Shown in pieces: positions 17,202 to 26,775 of a DNA stretch of 64,000 nucleotides. A model generated the notes under the pieces. That model was not told the origin of the DNA and searched no databases. It saw only the letters and a program-made list of their open reading frames with translations. The stretch covers positions 1,612,001-1,676,000 of the forward strand of contig NZ_JAIWZC010000001.1 of the NCBI RefSeq assembly GCF_020297485.1, read 5' to 3'. Source of the stretch: Enterocloster clostridioformis. GTDB lineage: Bacteria > Bacillota > Clostridia > Lachnospirales > Lachnospiraceae. Both the position numbers and the translations under genes were made by a program. Each line of letters begins with the position of its first letter. Position 1 is the first letter of the stretch.

Positions 17202-19157
17202 CTACAACATTCGCAGGAACTCCTCCTCTGAGATGATGGGAACTCCCAGTTCCTTTGCCTTTTTATTCTTGGACGAATTGGAGGCTGCATTGTTATTTAT
17301 CAGATACGCTGTCTTTGCCGTGACGGAACCAGTGATCTTGCCGCCCTTGCTTTCAATCAGCTCCTGGAGCTCCTTCCGGTTTGCAAAATGCTCCACGGAC
17401 CCGGTCACCACAAAGTTCATCCCCTCAAAGACCGCCTCGCCCTCTGCCTCCGGCTGTTCCTTTTCAATGTTCAGCTCCGCCAGCAGATGGTCTACCATCT
17501 GGTTGTTTCTCTCGGAAGCAAAGTAATCCATCCAGGCCTGGGCCAGAACACCGCCGATACCGTCCACTGCCACCAGTTCTTCCTCCCCGGCATGACGCAT
17601 TTTATCAAAATCATACTTGAACTCACGGCACAGCATCTTTGCGTTGGCCAGTCCGATTCCCGCGATTCCCAGGCCGTACACCATCCTGGGAAGGGTGGTA
17701 CTGGACGCTGTCTTTATGGATGCAATCAGGTTATCATAAGACTTCTGTCCCAGACCCTCCATTTCCACGATTGCATCCCTGTGTTCTTCCAGATGGAATA
17801 TATCCGCAAATTCGTGAATAAAACCTGCCTGGATAAACTTCTCCAGGGTAGCCTCGGACAAGCCGTCAATGTTAAGGGCATCGCGGCTGACAAACAGGGT
17901 AAAGCTCTTTATCTTCTTGGCCTGGCAGTCAGGGTTGGTGCAGTACAGGCTCTTTACATCATTTACCTTGCGGATTTCCGTCCTGCCTCCGCATACGGGA
18001 CATTCCTCCGGTATGTCCTTTACGCCGCTCCGGGTCAGGTTTTCCTCTATCTGAGGGATAATCATGTTGGCCTTATACACGGTTATGGTATCTCCCACGC
18101 CCAGCTCCAGCCCCTCCATGATGCTCAGATTGTGGACACTGGCCCTGCTGACCGTGGTTCCCTCTAACTCCACCGGTTCAAACACAGCCACCGGATTGAT
18201 TAAACCTGTCCTGGAAGCGCTCCACTCAATATAGGAAAGAGTCGTCTCCCTGATTTCATCCTTCCACTTAAAAGCAATGGAATTGCGCGGGAACTTAGCT
18301 GTACGTCCAAGGGATTCGCCGTAAGCAATATCATCATAGGTCAGCACCAGACCGTCAGAGGGAATATCGTTTCCTTCCACTGCCTTCGCAAACCTCTCCA
18401 CTGCCTCAGGCAGGTTTCCCGCATCCACTTCTTCATAGTGGACCACCTCAAATCCCTGTCCTTTCAGCCACTCAAACTGGGATTTCCTGGAATTGCAAAA
18501 GTCCACTCCTTCCGCCTTCACCAGGGCAAATGCCTCAAAATGCACATTCCGTTCCGCCGTGATCTGGCTGTTAAGCTGGCGGACAGAACCGCTGCACAGG
18601 TTTCTGGGGTTTTTATATTTGGCATCCACATCCTCGATTCCGCTGTTAATACGCTCAAATTCCGAATAGGTGATGACAGCCTCTCCCCGGAGAATCAACT
18701 GTCCCCTGTATGAAATGTTCAGGGGGATATTGACAAACACCCTGGCGTTGGGCGTAATGACCTCGCCAATCTCTCCGTTTCCCCTGGTAACCGCCTTTGC
18801 CAGGGTTCCCTCCTCATAGGTAAGCACAATGGTAAGGCCGTCCATCTTCCAGGACAGCAGCCCCTTCTGGTCTCCCAGCCATTCCTGTAAATCCTCCACA
18901 CTCTTCGTCTTGTCCAAAGAAAGCATGGGAGAACCGTGGGTCTCCTTAGGCAGCTCGCTTAATATCTCATATCCCACCTGCTGCGACGGGCTTCCTGACA
19001 AGGTGACCCCGGTTTCCTTTTCCAGGGATACCAGTTCGTCATACAGCTTGTCATATTCAAAATTGCTCATGATTTCCCGGCTTTCCTGATAATAAGCCTT
19101 TCCTGCTTCCCGCAGGACGGAAACCAGTTCCTTCATTCTCTGAATCCTGTCTTCCAT
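17202..19157 (-). CDS. ligA: NAD-dependent DNA ligase
   Basis: 651 aa. The catalytic lysine is K104 in SWKMDG. An OB fold, a four-cysteine zinc finger (CPVCGG ... YCTNPDC), helix-hairpin-helix repeats (DGIGGVLAQAW) and a C-terminal BRCT domain (FVVTGSVEHFANRKELQELI) follow in the usual order. It seals nicks in replication and repair using NAD+. The start at 19157 is chosen because CAGGAGAG lies four bases upstream; the open frame extends further into rluB. It follows rluB by 13 bp. Confidence 0.93.
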   Translation of the reverse strand: MEDRIQRMKELVSVLREAGKAYYQESREIMSNFEYDKLYDELVSLEKETGVTLSGSPSQQVGYEILSELPKETHGSPMLSLDKTKSVEDLQEWLGDQKGLLSWKMDGLTIVLTYEEGTLAKAVTRGNGEIGEVITPNARVFVNIPLNISYRGQLILRGEAVITYSEFERINSGIEDVDAKYKNPRNLCSGSVRQLNSQITAERNVHFEAFALVKAEGVDFCNSRKSQFEWLKGQGFEVVHYEEVDAGNLPEAVERFAKAVEGNDIPSDGLVLTYDDIAYGESLGRTAKFPRNSIAFKWKDEIRETTLSYIEWSASRTGLINPVAVFEPVELEGTTVSRASVHNLSIMEGLELGVGDTITVYKANMIIPQIEENLTRSGVKDIPEECPVCGGRTEIRKVNDVKSLYCTNPDCQAKKIKSFTLFVSRDALNIDGLSEATLEKFIQAGFIHEFADIFHLEEHRDAIVEMEGLGQKSYDNLIASIKTASSTTLPRMVYGLGIAGIGLANAKMLCREFKYDFDKMRHAGEEELVAVDGIGGVLAQAWMDYFASERNNQMVDHLLAELNIEKEQPEAEGEAVFEGMNFVVTGSVEHFANRKELQELIESKGGKITGSVTAKTAYLINNNAASNSSKNKKAKELGVPIISEEEFLRML

Positions 19158-19170
19158 TCCGCTCTCCTGA

Positions 19171-19926
19171 TTATCGATTCTTTCTCTCCTTAATGGACAG
19201 ACTGGAGGAGTCCTTAAGAAGCCCTGTAAGCTCCTCATACTCCTCCTTCGTTATCTGACGGTAAGCTCCAGTCCTCAAATTGCCCAGGCGTATGTTCATG
19301 ATACGCACCCGCACCAGCCGCCTTACCTGACAGCCGCAGACTTCACACATTCGCCGTATCTGCCGGTTCAGGCCCTGGGTGAGAATGATGGAAAATGTAT
19401 TCCGCTCCACCTTTTTCACCTTGCAGGGCCTGGTCACCTGGTCCAGTTCAGGAAGCCGGATCCCTCCTGCCATCTGTTCCAGAAAATGTTCCGTCACCGG
19501 CTTATCTATGGTGACAATATACTCTTTCTCATGAGCATTTCCGCTTCTCATGATTTTATTCACCAGATCCCCCTGGTTTGTCATGAGAAGCAGTCCCTCT
19601 GAATCCTTATCCAGCCTTCCCACGGGGTAAATCCGCTCAGGATACCCCAAAAAGTCCACGATGTTCTCAGCTCTGTCCTTGTCGGTGGTGGTACATACAA
19701 TGCCCCTTGGCTTATTCACTGCCAAAAGCACCGGTCTGGGCTTGTGGCTTTTGTCTACCCGGACCATCTTTCCATTGCAGACCACCTTCTGTCCGGGTGT
19801 TACTTTCTGCCCCATGGAGGCAGGACGGTTGTCCACCAGCACCTTGCCGGCCTCAATCAGACGGTCCGCCTCGCGTCTGGAGCAGACTCCCATCCGGCTC
19901 AGCCATTTATTTAAACGTTCTTCCAT
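19171..19926 (-). CDS. rluB: 23S rRNA pseudouridine synthase, RluB/RsuA family
   Basis: 251 aa. The N-terminal S4 RNA-binding domain (RLNKWLSRMGVCSRREADRL) is followed by the synthase domain with the catalytic Asp in YPVGRLDKDSEGLLL and the family motif GLNRQIRRMCEVCGC. It converts a uridine of rRNA to pseudouridine. The start at 19926 follows GGGAGAA; earlier codons in the frame lack a ribosome site. It lies between queA and ligA and is probably co-transcribed with them. Confidence 0.9.
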   Translation of the reverse strand: MEERLNKWLSRMGVCSRREADRLIEAGKVLVDNRPASMGQKVTPGQKVVCNGKMVRVDKSHKPRPVLLAVNKPRGIVCTTTDKDRAENIVDFLGYPERIYPVGRLDKDSEGLLLMTNQGDLVNKIMRSGNAHEKEYIVTIDKPVTEHFLEQMAGGIRLPELDQVTRPCKVKKVERNTFSIILTQGLNRQIRRMCEVCGCQVRRLVRVRIMNIRLGNLRTGAYRQITKEEYEELTGLLKDSSSLSIKERKNR

Positions 19927-19945
19927 TTTCTCCCGCTTTCTTCTG

Positions 19946-21010
19946 TCATTCCCACAATCCCTGCCGCTTCTCAGCAGCCGGATGGGCCGCGATAAACATA
20001 GCATCCCCAAAGGAGAAGAAACGGTAACGTTCCTTCACTGCTTCCCGGTAGGCGTTTAAAATATGCTCCCGTCCGGCCAGCGCGCTGACCAGCATCACCA
20101 GTGTGGACTGGGGCAGGTGGAAATTCGTAATCAGGGCATCCAATACCTTAAAACGGTAACCCGGATAAATAAATATCTCTGTCCAGCCGGTTCCTGACTT
20201 AAGCACGCCGTCCTCTGTGGAGGCTGATTCAACGGTCCTGCAGCTGGTAGTGCCCACGCAAATGACCCGGCCTCCGGCCGCCTTGGTGTCATTCACCTTC
20301 TTTGCCTCGGACTCCTCCACAATATAAAACTCGGAATGCATATGGTGGTCCTGAACATTCTCCACCTTAACAGGGCGGAATGTACCCAAACCCACATGGA
20401 GGGTCACGTGGGCAATCTTCACTCCCATGCCCTCGATCTCATCCAAAAGCTCCTGTGTAAAATGCAGGCCCGCCGTAGGCGCTGCCGCGGAGCCTTCATG
20501 TCTGGCATACACGGTCTGGTAGCGGTTCTTATCCTTCAGCTGGTGCGTAATATAAGGCGGCAGGGGCATCTGGCCCAGCTGGTCCAGGATTTCCTCAAAA
20601 ATCCCCTTGTAATAGAACTGAATCAGACGGTTTCCGTCATCCACGGTATCCACCACGGTTCCTGTCAGCAGGCCCTCGCCGAATTCGATGACAGTCCCCG
20701 GCTTTGCCTTCTTGCCCGGGCGCACCAGTGTCTCCCATATATCATTCTCCCCGCGCTTCAGCAGAAGTATCTCTATTTTTGCCCCTGTATCCTTCTTCAC
20801 CCCGAAAAGCCGGGCCGGTATGACCTTTGTATCGTTAATCACCAGGCAGTCACCCGGCCGCAAGTATTGCGTGATATCCTTAAAAATTCTGTGCTGTATC
20901 TCCCCTGTTTCCCGATCCAACACCATCAGCCTCGACGCAGAACGGTCCTCCAAGGGGTCCTGGGCAATCAGTTCTTCCGGCAGTTCATAATCAAAATCCT
21001 TTACATCCAT
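19946..21010 (-). CDS. queA: tRNA preQ1 ribosyltransferase-isomerase QueA
   Basis: About 354 aa with the QueA N-terminus [14 protein letters not shown] and core motifs [28 protein letters not shown] and [15 protein letters not shown]. It transfers the ribosyl part of SAM to preQ1 in tRNA, giving epoxyqueuosine. The ATG at 21010 matches the family start, but GGAGG is closer to an in-frame TTG at 21016, so the start is open by two codons. The gene ends 19 bp before rluB. Confidence 0.92.
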   Translation of the reverse strand: MDVKDFDYELPEELIAQDPLEDRSASRLMVLDRETGEIQHRIFKDITQYLRPGDCLVINDTKVIPARLFGVKKDTGAKIEILLLKRGENDIWETLVRPGKKAKPGTVIEFGEGLLTGTVVDTVDDGNRLIQFYYKGIFEEILDQLGQMPLPPYITHQLKDKNRYQTVYARHEGSAAAPTAGLHFTQELLDEIEGMGVKIAHVTLHVGLGTFRPVKVENVQDHHMHSEFYIVEESEAKKVNDTKAAGGRVICVGTTSCRTVESASTEDGVLKSGTGWTEIFIYPGYRFKVLDALITNFHLPQSTLVMLVSALAGREHILNAYREAVKERYRFFSFGDAMFIAAHPAAEKRQGLWE

Positions 21011-21031
21011 GGTCAATCTTATCCTCCAAGC

Positions 21032-21904
21032 CTATTCTATCTTCACACTGGAACCGCCTGCTGTGCCGGAACCGCCTTCCTCCTCCAGAATAACCGTACT
21101 GTCTCCTGTCCCGGTCTCTTCCTCGGAGGAATGGACCACTGCCCCGTTCCTTAAATCCTTGTAAATTCCCGCAAGAACCGTATCACTCTCAATGGCCTGT
21201 CTCAGCCTCTCATTGACCTGGTTGGACAGCAGCTTCACATCCTCAGACTGGTTCTGCTTTGCCACATAATCCGCTTCATCACCCACTACATTCTCGCGGA
21301 TAATGAAATTGCCGTTGTCATCCTTGACCACATAACACCACATAAGGCCCGGCGCCAATGTCTCCACGCGCCTGAACTTCACCTCATAGGTGACATAGGC
21401 CACATAGGAATCCGCTGTAAGCCCCGGCTTGGTATAGCAGACGATATCCACATAATCCTCAATGTATACCGCCTCATTCTTCAGTTCTTCCTTACGCGCA
21501 TCCAGCCCGGTATCATCGCTTTTCCCGAATATCCGGTACAGCGTCTGGGCGTCCTGGTCCACCTTTGCCTGAAAATACTCGCTAATCAGCTGGTTTACCT
21601 GGGGTATCTCGTCCTTTTTCAGCTCATACTGGGAAAAATCCGTGGTGTACTGGTTATTGTCCGGCTCCACCCCTCCATCCTCCGGCGAGGCGGAGCTGTC
21701 GCTGCTTATATTGATATCCTCATCCGTGGAAAGTGATACGTCAGTTGAGGCGGATGCTTCCTTATCCGACGGCTTCCTGTCCATCACCAGTATGATTGCC
21801 ACCAGCACCAGCACAATAACCAGCGGGATTGCCGCCATGCGCATATATTTTATCTTATCGTCCGCGGAACGTCTGCTGCCTGTCCTTCTTCTGTTTTGTC
21901 TCAT
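21032..21904 (-). CDS. Membrane-anchored extracytoplasmic protein, unknown
   Basis: 290 aa. A basic N-terminus (RQNRRRTGSRRS) precedes one membrane helix (residues about 27-45). An acidic Ser/Asp linker follows, then a soluble domain of roughly 130 residues (VNQLISEYFQAKVDQDAQTL) resembling NTF2/SnoaL-like folds, and a low-complexity Gly/Glu tail. The topology is cytoplasmic N-terminus, external domain. It lies 21 bp upstream of queA in the same direction. Function is not known. Confidence 0.6.
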   Translation of the reverse strand: MRQNRRRTGSRRSADDKIKYMRMAAIPLVIVLVLVAIILVMDRKPSDKEASASTDVSLSTDEDINISSDSSASPEDGGVEPDNNQYTTDFSQYELKKDEIPQVNQLISEYFQAKVDQDAQTLYRIFGKSDDTGLDARKEELKNEAVYIEDYVDIVCYTKPGLTADSYVAYVTYEVKFRRVETLAPGLMWCYVVKDDNGNFIIRENVVGDEADYVAKQNQSEDVKLLSNQVNERLRQAIESDTVLAGIYKDLRNGAVVHSSEEETGTGDSTVILEEEGGSGTAGGSSVKIE

Positions 21905-22000
21905 GATTCAGTCCTCCTGTCCCGACTGCGAAGCCCGGAGTATGTTAGTATTCAAGTATCTCCGCTCTATTCTAGCAAAAAGCGGTTCAAATTGCAATCT

Positions 22001-22050
22001 GTACCAAAAAAATACCGCAGATAATCCAAAGCTGAAACAGATTATCTGCG
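22001..22050 (-). terminator. Terminator of the AGCS symporter gene
   Basis: CGCAGATAATC (22016-22026) pairs with GATTATCTGCG (22040-22050). On the minus strand a tract of seven T follows, at 22006-22014. It lies 125 bp beyond the symporter stop. Confidence 0.8.
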
Positions 22051-22174
22051 ATATCCTGACAAGGTATGCCATCATCCGGCAGAGCGACTCATTCTTTTAT
22101 CCTGTAATCGTCCCTTGAAAATGTATGCGGCCATCTGCCAACCGCCTTCCATTCTCAGGCATATGTATATAATT

Positions 22175-23548
22175 TTATTTGTCTCGGTTCTTAAGCATCT
22201 CTTTAACCACCCCCGTCAATGCAAACAGCGCAATCGCATTGGGAATAACCATTAACTGGTTAAACATATCAGATAATGACCATACCAAATCACTTTCCCC
22301 GATTGTTCCAAGGAAGATAAATACCAAAGCAACAAGCACGAATGGTTTTTGTGCTCTTTTCCCAAATAGATAAGTCACATTAATTTTTGCAAATAAGTTC
22401 CAACCAAGAATTGTGGAAAATGCAAAAAAGAACAAACAAATAGCTACAAAAACAGCGCCGGCCCTGCTTCCGTACACAATCCCAAAAGCTGCCTGGGCAA
22501 GGTTTGTATTTTTTAATGTCTCCGCCGCTTCTCCTGCATAACCATTTGCCAAAGGACCATTTCCTGCATAAAGTGTGGAAATAATAACCAATGCATTCAG
22601 TGTAAGAACGATAAAGGTGTCAATGAATACACCAACCATTGCCACGCAGCCTTGTTCATGCGGATTTTTCACCACTGCAAGTGCATGGGCATGCGGAGTG
22701 GAACCCATACCGGCTTCATTTGAAAACAGGCCTCTTTTTGCTCCCTGGCTAATAGCCGTCTTAATTGCCATACCAAATCCGCCGCCAATAATTGCCTGTG
22801 GCTGGAATGCGTATTTAAAGATCAGACCAAATGTTTCCGGAATATACTGAAACCGCACCACGAGTACTCCCAAACCGCCGATCAGGAAAAATGCCGCCAT
22901 GACCGGAACTAATTTTTCGGTAACGGAAGCAATCCGGTCTACACCTCCCATGAAGATAAATCCACAAATAATAACAAGGATGATACCAACAACCCAGGAT
23001 GGAATCCCGAATGCCATCTGAATTGTGGAACCAATTGAGTTCGACTGTACCATGCATCCAAAGAATCCAAGAGCAAGAATAATTGCGATCGAAAAAAAGC
23101 CTGCCAGGAATTTTCCGAATTTACCGTTAAAGGCTGTCTGGATATAGTACACCGGTCCGCCCTGAATATTGCCCTCCGCATCTGTCACACGTGTCTTCTG
23201 CGCTAATGTTGCTTCTGCGTAAATGGTAGCCATGCCCAAAAATGCGATAATCCACATCCAGAAAATAGCTCCGGGTCCACCGACAAGAATCGCTCCGGCT
23301 GAACCGACAATATTCCCGGTGCCAACCTGTGCTGCGATTGCTGTTGCAACCGCCTGAAATGAGCTCATTCCGCCTCCCTGTGAACCGCCCTGTAGTGAAA
23401 AACCGCCAAAAAGCTGTTTCAATCCCTTCCAAAGATACCTCTGGACACATTTCGTTTTGATTGTATACCAAAGGCCCACAGCCACCAAAAGAAATACAAG
23501 AATGTAATCAGAAAGGTATGAATTAATTGTGTTAACTATCTGCAGCAT
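22175..23548 (-). CDS. Alanine/glycine:cation symporter (AGCS family)
   Basis: 457 aa with about eleven membrane segments and the AGCS signatures AQVGTGNIVGSAGAILVGGPG and RGLFSNEAGMGSTPHAHA. It imports alanine or glycine with Na+ or H+ across the cytoplasmic membrane. AGGAGGAG lies upstream of the ATG at 23548. A promoter about 220 bp upstream leaves a long untranslated leader with no riboswitch that I recognise; in particular no glycine aptamer pair was seen. Confidence 0.9.
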   Translation of the reverse strand: MLQIVNTINSYLSDYILVFLLVAVGLWYTIKTKCVQRYLWKGLKQLFGGFSLQGGSQGGGMSSFQAVATAIAAQVGTGNIVGSAGAILVGGPGAIFWMWIIAFLGMATIYAEATLAQKTRVTDAEGNIQGGPVYYIQTAFNGKFGKFLAGFFSIAIILALGFFGCMVQSNSIGSTIQMAFGIPSWVVGIILVIICGFIFMGGVDRIASVTEKLVPVMAAFFLIGGLGVLVVRFQYIPETFGLIFKYAFQPQAIIGGGFGMAIKTAISQGAKRGLFSNEAGMGSTPHAHALAVVKNPHEQGCVAMVGVFIDTFIVLTLNALVIISTLYAGNGPLANGYAGEAAETLKNTNLAQAAFGIVYGSRAGAVFVAICLFFFAFSTILGWNLFAKINVTYLFGKRAQKPFVLVALVFIFLGTIGESDLVWSLSDMFNQLMVIPNAIALFALTGVVKEMLKNRDK

Positions 23549-23771
23549 ATAATGTCTCCTCCTAAATATATAAGTGTAGGGTTTTAGTCCCCAAGATATA
23601 TAATGGCAATGGGGAATGTGCTATACCAAAATACTATATATTCAAAGACTTCCCTTTGGGCTTCCTTGAAGTCCGGTATACATATAAATACACTCTTTCT
23701 TTAATACTGGATGGAATGACTCTATGTATACGTTATTATGCATACGTTATCATATATTTCACTATAGTAAC

Positions 23772-23800
23772 AGTATACTCCTTAAAATTTCCAAAATCAA
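23772..23800 (-). promoter_or_regulatory. Promoter of the AGCS gene with long leader
   Basis: On the minus strand TTGATT (23800-23795) and TATACT (23777-23772) are spaced by 17 bp. Between it and the gene, two copies of ATACGTTAT (23728-23736, 23742-23750) and a weak GACTTC/GAAGTC hairpin occur. The region 23549-23955 has no gene. Confidence 0.55.
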
Positions 23801-23955
23801 TTCACGAATCCCGATTTGGCGTTAAGATTGTGTGAAAATTAATGAAAATAAACGTTTTTTTAACACTCTTTATTTCCCCTGTTTGAATATGTTTTCATTC
23901 TCACCGGCACATATTATTGAATAACTGACTGGTTTTAACCGGCAGACAAAACAGG

Positions 23956-23993
23956 AAAAGCCGCGGAATCAAGCTTTGACCTGACTCTGCGGC
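23956..23993 (-). terminator. Terminator after tRNA-Arg
   Basis: On the minus strand GCCGCAGAGTCA pairs with TGATTCCGCGGC (two mismatches), followed by TTTTCC. It lies 33 bp past the tRNA 3' end. Confidence 0.65.
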
Positions 23994-24025
23994 ATCCGCA
24001 ACGATTAAAAATATGCAATTTAAAA

Positions 24026-24097
24026 TGCGTCTGATAGGAATCGAACCTACGCACGCGGCTCCGGAGGCCACTGCTCTATCCACTGAGCTACAGACGC
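24026..24097 (-). tRNA. tRNA-Arg(CCG)
   Basis: Acceptor GCGTCTG/CAGACGC, D-arm TAGCTCAGTGGATAGAGC, anticodon loop CTCCGGA in the stem GTGGC/GCCGC, and T-loop GGTTCGATTCC are all present. The anticodon is CCG. CCA is not encoded. Confidence 0.95.
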
Positions 24098-24144
24098 ATC
24101 CCCATTATGATACTATATTTTTCCTGAAACTTCAAGTCCTAATT

Positions 24145-24585
24145 TTACACTTTTATCCTTTTCTTCTTTCCTACCAGTTTAAACACAGAATCCATCAGAA
24201 ACACGGCCAGGGCAATGGCGCCCGCAATCTGAAGGGTTTCCACCAGATAATACATGGATTCTTCCCTGCTGTTGCGGATAACATAATACACGCTGTTATA
24301 GATGGATGTACCGGGCACCAGGGGAAGGATTCCCGGCACCAGGAACACACTGACCGGAGCCCTGAAAATCCTGGCAAACAGGTGCCCCATAAGGGCCACG
24401 GACAGACTGGCCAGAAATGCTCCCAGTATCATGGAGCCGGAGCCTGCCTTTACCAGCAGATATACCAGCCAGCACACTCCGCCGGTCAGCCCAGACCACC
24501 CCAGATATTTCCTCGGCATCTCCAGCACCAGCCCGAAGCTGAGTACTGCCATAAACGAACCTGCCACCTGAATCGCAGCTACCAT
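24145..24585 (-). CDS. Threonine/serine exporter, ThrE C-terminal half (DUF3815)
   Basis: 146 aa with four to five membrane helices and the motif MGHLFARIFRAPVSVFLVPG plus PGTSIYNSVYYVI, as in the small subunit of split ThrE exporters. Together with the larger upstream protein it would export threonine or serine. It overlaps that gene by 7 bp, so translation is coupled. Confidence 0.85.
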   Translation of the reverse strand: MVAAIQVAGSFMAVLSFGLVLEMPRKYLGWSGLTGGVCWLVYLLVKAGSGSMILGAFLASLSVALMGHLFARIFRAPVSVFLVPGILPLVPGTSIYNSVYYVIRNSREESMYYLVETLQIAGAIALAVFLMDSVFKLVGKKKRIKV

Positions 24586-25442
24586 ATTCCGCCTCCTCCT
24601 GCCATCTGGTGGAACAGGGCCATGCCTGCACCCACTCCGGCAGCCACCGCCAGAGCAGTCACCACTGCCTCCAGCATCCTGGCCGCCCCTGAGGAATAAT
24701 CCCCGTTCAGAGTATCCCTTACCGCCGTGGTAAAGATAACACCGGGCAGCAAAGGCATGATGGCGCTGATGATAACCACGTCATTACTGGCTCCTGTCAG
24801 AATCCACCGATTCATGGCCAGGGCAGCAATACCGATGGTAAACGCCCCCAGCCCATTGACGCAGAAATCATTGAATCCCAGACCTGATATGGCGTATACC
24901 ACCAGTCCCAGAATTCCGCCGATTACAGCAGCCCCCAGGCAGTCCGCAGGACTCCCGCCAAGGACCACGCCGAAGAATACGGCGATAAACGCATAACTGA
25001 GGGCCTTTAACTCCCTTTTATACTGGCAGCTGTCCTTTATTTCTTCCAGCTCCCGGTATGCCTCCTTAGGGCTCATGAGGCCGCCGCACAGCTTCCTGGA
25101 CACCTCATTCACACGGTATATCCGGTTCAGGTTGGTAGAGCGCGCCTCCACCCTTCGCACCAGGGTCAGCGCCTCCCCATCGGGGCTGTCCAGACTCACA
25201 AATATGCCTGTGCTGAATACCATGGTCTGTGCGTTCCTTCCATGGCAGCACCCCAGTATATAATGTATGGTTCCCTCTATCCTGGCAATCTCGGCTCCGC
25301 TTATCAGCATAATTTCTCCGGCCAGGACAGCGGTACTGGCTATCAGATGGTCCTCGCTCCAATGATGTTCGTCCACTCGTCCCCATTCCTTTCTGAAACT
25401 ATAATCGAGTATATCAGTCCCATGGCCATCCGTCAATTTCAT
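24579..25442 (-). CDS. Threonine/serine exporter, ThrE N-terminal half (DUF1212)
   Basis: About 287 aa. The DUF1212 opening AGEIMLISGAEIARIEGTIH precedes five membrane helices with PLLPGVIFTTAVRDTLNGDY. This is the larger half of the split ThrE amino-acid exporter. The frame stays open another 53 codons upstream without a clear ribosome site; the ATG at 25442 fits the family length best, but the start is uncertain. Confidence 0.82.
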   Translation of the reverse strand: MKLTDGHGTDILDYSFRKEWGRVDEHHWSEDHLIASTAVLAGEIMLISGAEIARIEGTIHYILGCCHGRNAQTMVFSTGIFVSLDSPDGEALTLVRRVEARSTNLNRIYRVNEVSRKLCGGLMSPKEAYRELEEIKDSCQYKRELKALSYAFIAVFFGVVLGGSPADCLGAAVIGGILGLVVYAISGLGFNDFCVNGLGAFTIGIAALAMNRWILTGASNDVVIISAIMPLLPGVIFTTAVRDTLNGDYSSGAARMLEAVVTALAVAAGVGAGMALFHQMAGGGGIW

Positions 25443-25789
25443 TTCTTGCCATTTTCCTGTGATATCCCCGCCATTCCCGCCCGTGTAGTCTATAAAACGA
25501 CAATACATCCTTGAACCCCCCATAAAATATAGCGTTTTCCGCCCTGAGACTCTCCCAGACAGCCTGGCGGCCAAAAAAATCCCGTTCCCCTCTATTGACA
25601 AACATGTCCTTATGGATTAAGCTGGTGTCAATTCATTTAATTTCTGATATTCATTTATATTTTGATATTCATTTTATCCATCTGGTAATTATCCAAGGCG
25701 ATTTCACCGGAATTTCCCTTATTATTCCATTCAGGAAGATATGGAACTGTTATTCAGTTTACATAAATAATATTAAAGGGGGTATACAT
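25443..25789. other. Gap between thrE and DUF5688 gene, no gene seen
   Basis: This stretch holds an open upstream extension of the ThrE frame and an AT-rich divergent promoter region. No hairpin, RNA gene or convincing small ORF was found. Confidence 0.5.
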
Positions 25790-26719
25790 TTGGTATACGA
25801 ACAATTTTTAACTGCTGTAAAAGAACGCATGAAAGCGGCCCTGGGAGACGACTATGAGCTGGAGTTGCGCAAGGTTCCCAAAAACAACGGGCTCATTCTG
25901 GATGGACTGTGCATCACCAGAGGGAATACCCATATCGCTCCTGCCATCTACCTGAATCCCTGCTATGACCAGTACCGCGAGGGAATGCCTTTAGACCAGA
26001 TTGTGGCAGAACTTCTGGCCCTGTACCGCCGGAACGGTACACCGCCGCCCCTGGACTACCAGATGCTGTCCGATTATGAGGGCATACGCTCTCATATTGC
26101 CTGCAAACTGATACATGCCGCCTCCAATGAAGCCATTCTGAAGGACATCCCTCATATTCTCTGGATGGATCTGGCTATAGTATTCTACCTCTGTATTCAT
26201 GAGGACGATACCGGCCTCATGACCGCCATGATTCACAACAGCCATCTGCGTATCTGGAACATTTCCCTGGAAGATTTAAAAACCTCTGCCCTTGCCAATT
26301 CTCCACGGCTGTTTCCTCCTGTCATCTCCAGCATGGCTTGTATCATCGAGGAGCTGAACCGCCAACTGAATCCCCATTTTCAGGAAACCGGACCAAGGCC
26401 GGAAACCCCTGCCCCGTTTTACGTTCTCAGCAACCGCTCCGGCATCAACGGCGCTGCCTGTCTCCTGTATGAGGACGTATTAAAAAACTTCGCGGAGGGG
26501 GTGGAAAAGGATTTGATCATCCTTCCATCCAGCATCCACGAAGTCCTGCTGCTGCCTGACGACGGCGATATTTCCTATGCGGAGATGAGCCGGCTGGTAA
26601 CTCACATTAACCGGTCCGAGGTCCCCAAGGAAGACCGCCTGTCCAATCAGGTATATCTCTATTCAAGGAATACCGGGGACATCACCATGGCATCCGCCGG
26701 CCCCGCTTCCGTTTGCTGA
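25790..26719 (+). CDS. DUF5688 family protein
   Basis: 309 aa soluble protein. The N-terminus LVYEQFLTAVKERMKAALGD and the phrases NNGLILDGLCI, IAPAIYLNPCYDQYREG and FYVLSNRSGINGAACLLYED are those I associate with DUF5688 of Lachnospiraceae. The start is a TTG at 25790 with AAAGGGGG eight bases upstream; earlier codons in the frame lack a ribosome site. The family has no known function. Confidence 0.75.
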   Translation: MVYEQFLTAVKERMKAALGDDYELELRKVPKNNGLILDGLCITRGNTHIAPAIYLNPCYDQYREGMPLDQIVAELLALYRRNGTPPPLDYQMLSDYEGIRSHIACKLIHAASNEAILKDIPHILWMDLAIVFYLCIHEDDTGLMTAMIHNSHLRIWNISLEDLKTSALANSPRLFPPVISSMACIIEELNRQLNPHFQETGPRPETPAPFYVLSNRSGINGAACLLYEDVLKNFAEGVEKDLIILPSSIHEVLLLPDDGDISYAEMSRLVTHINRSEVPKEDRLSNQVYLYSRNTGDITMASAGPASVC

Positions 26720-26775
26720 CTTTAAACTTACAGACTGCCCCGGCTGATCCCGATACGTCCATTATCCAGATATTA

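Noticed and set aside
23549..23771. Glycine riboswitch in the AGCS leader
   Set aside because: The leader is long enough, but the tandem aptamer core sequences are not present.
24026..24097. tRNA-Arg as attachment site of an element
   Set aside because: No recombinase gene or mobile cargo lies next to it; the recombinases are at 33-35 kb beside uvrB.
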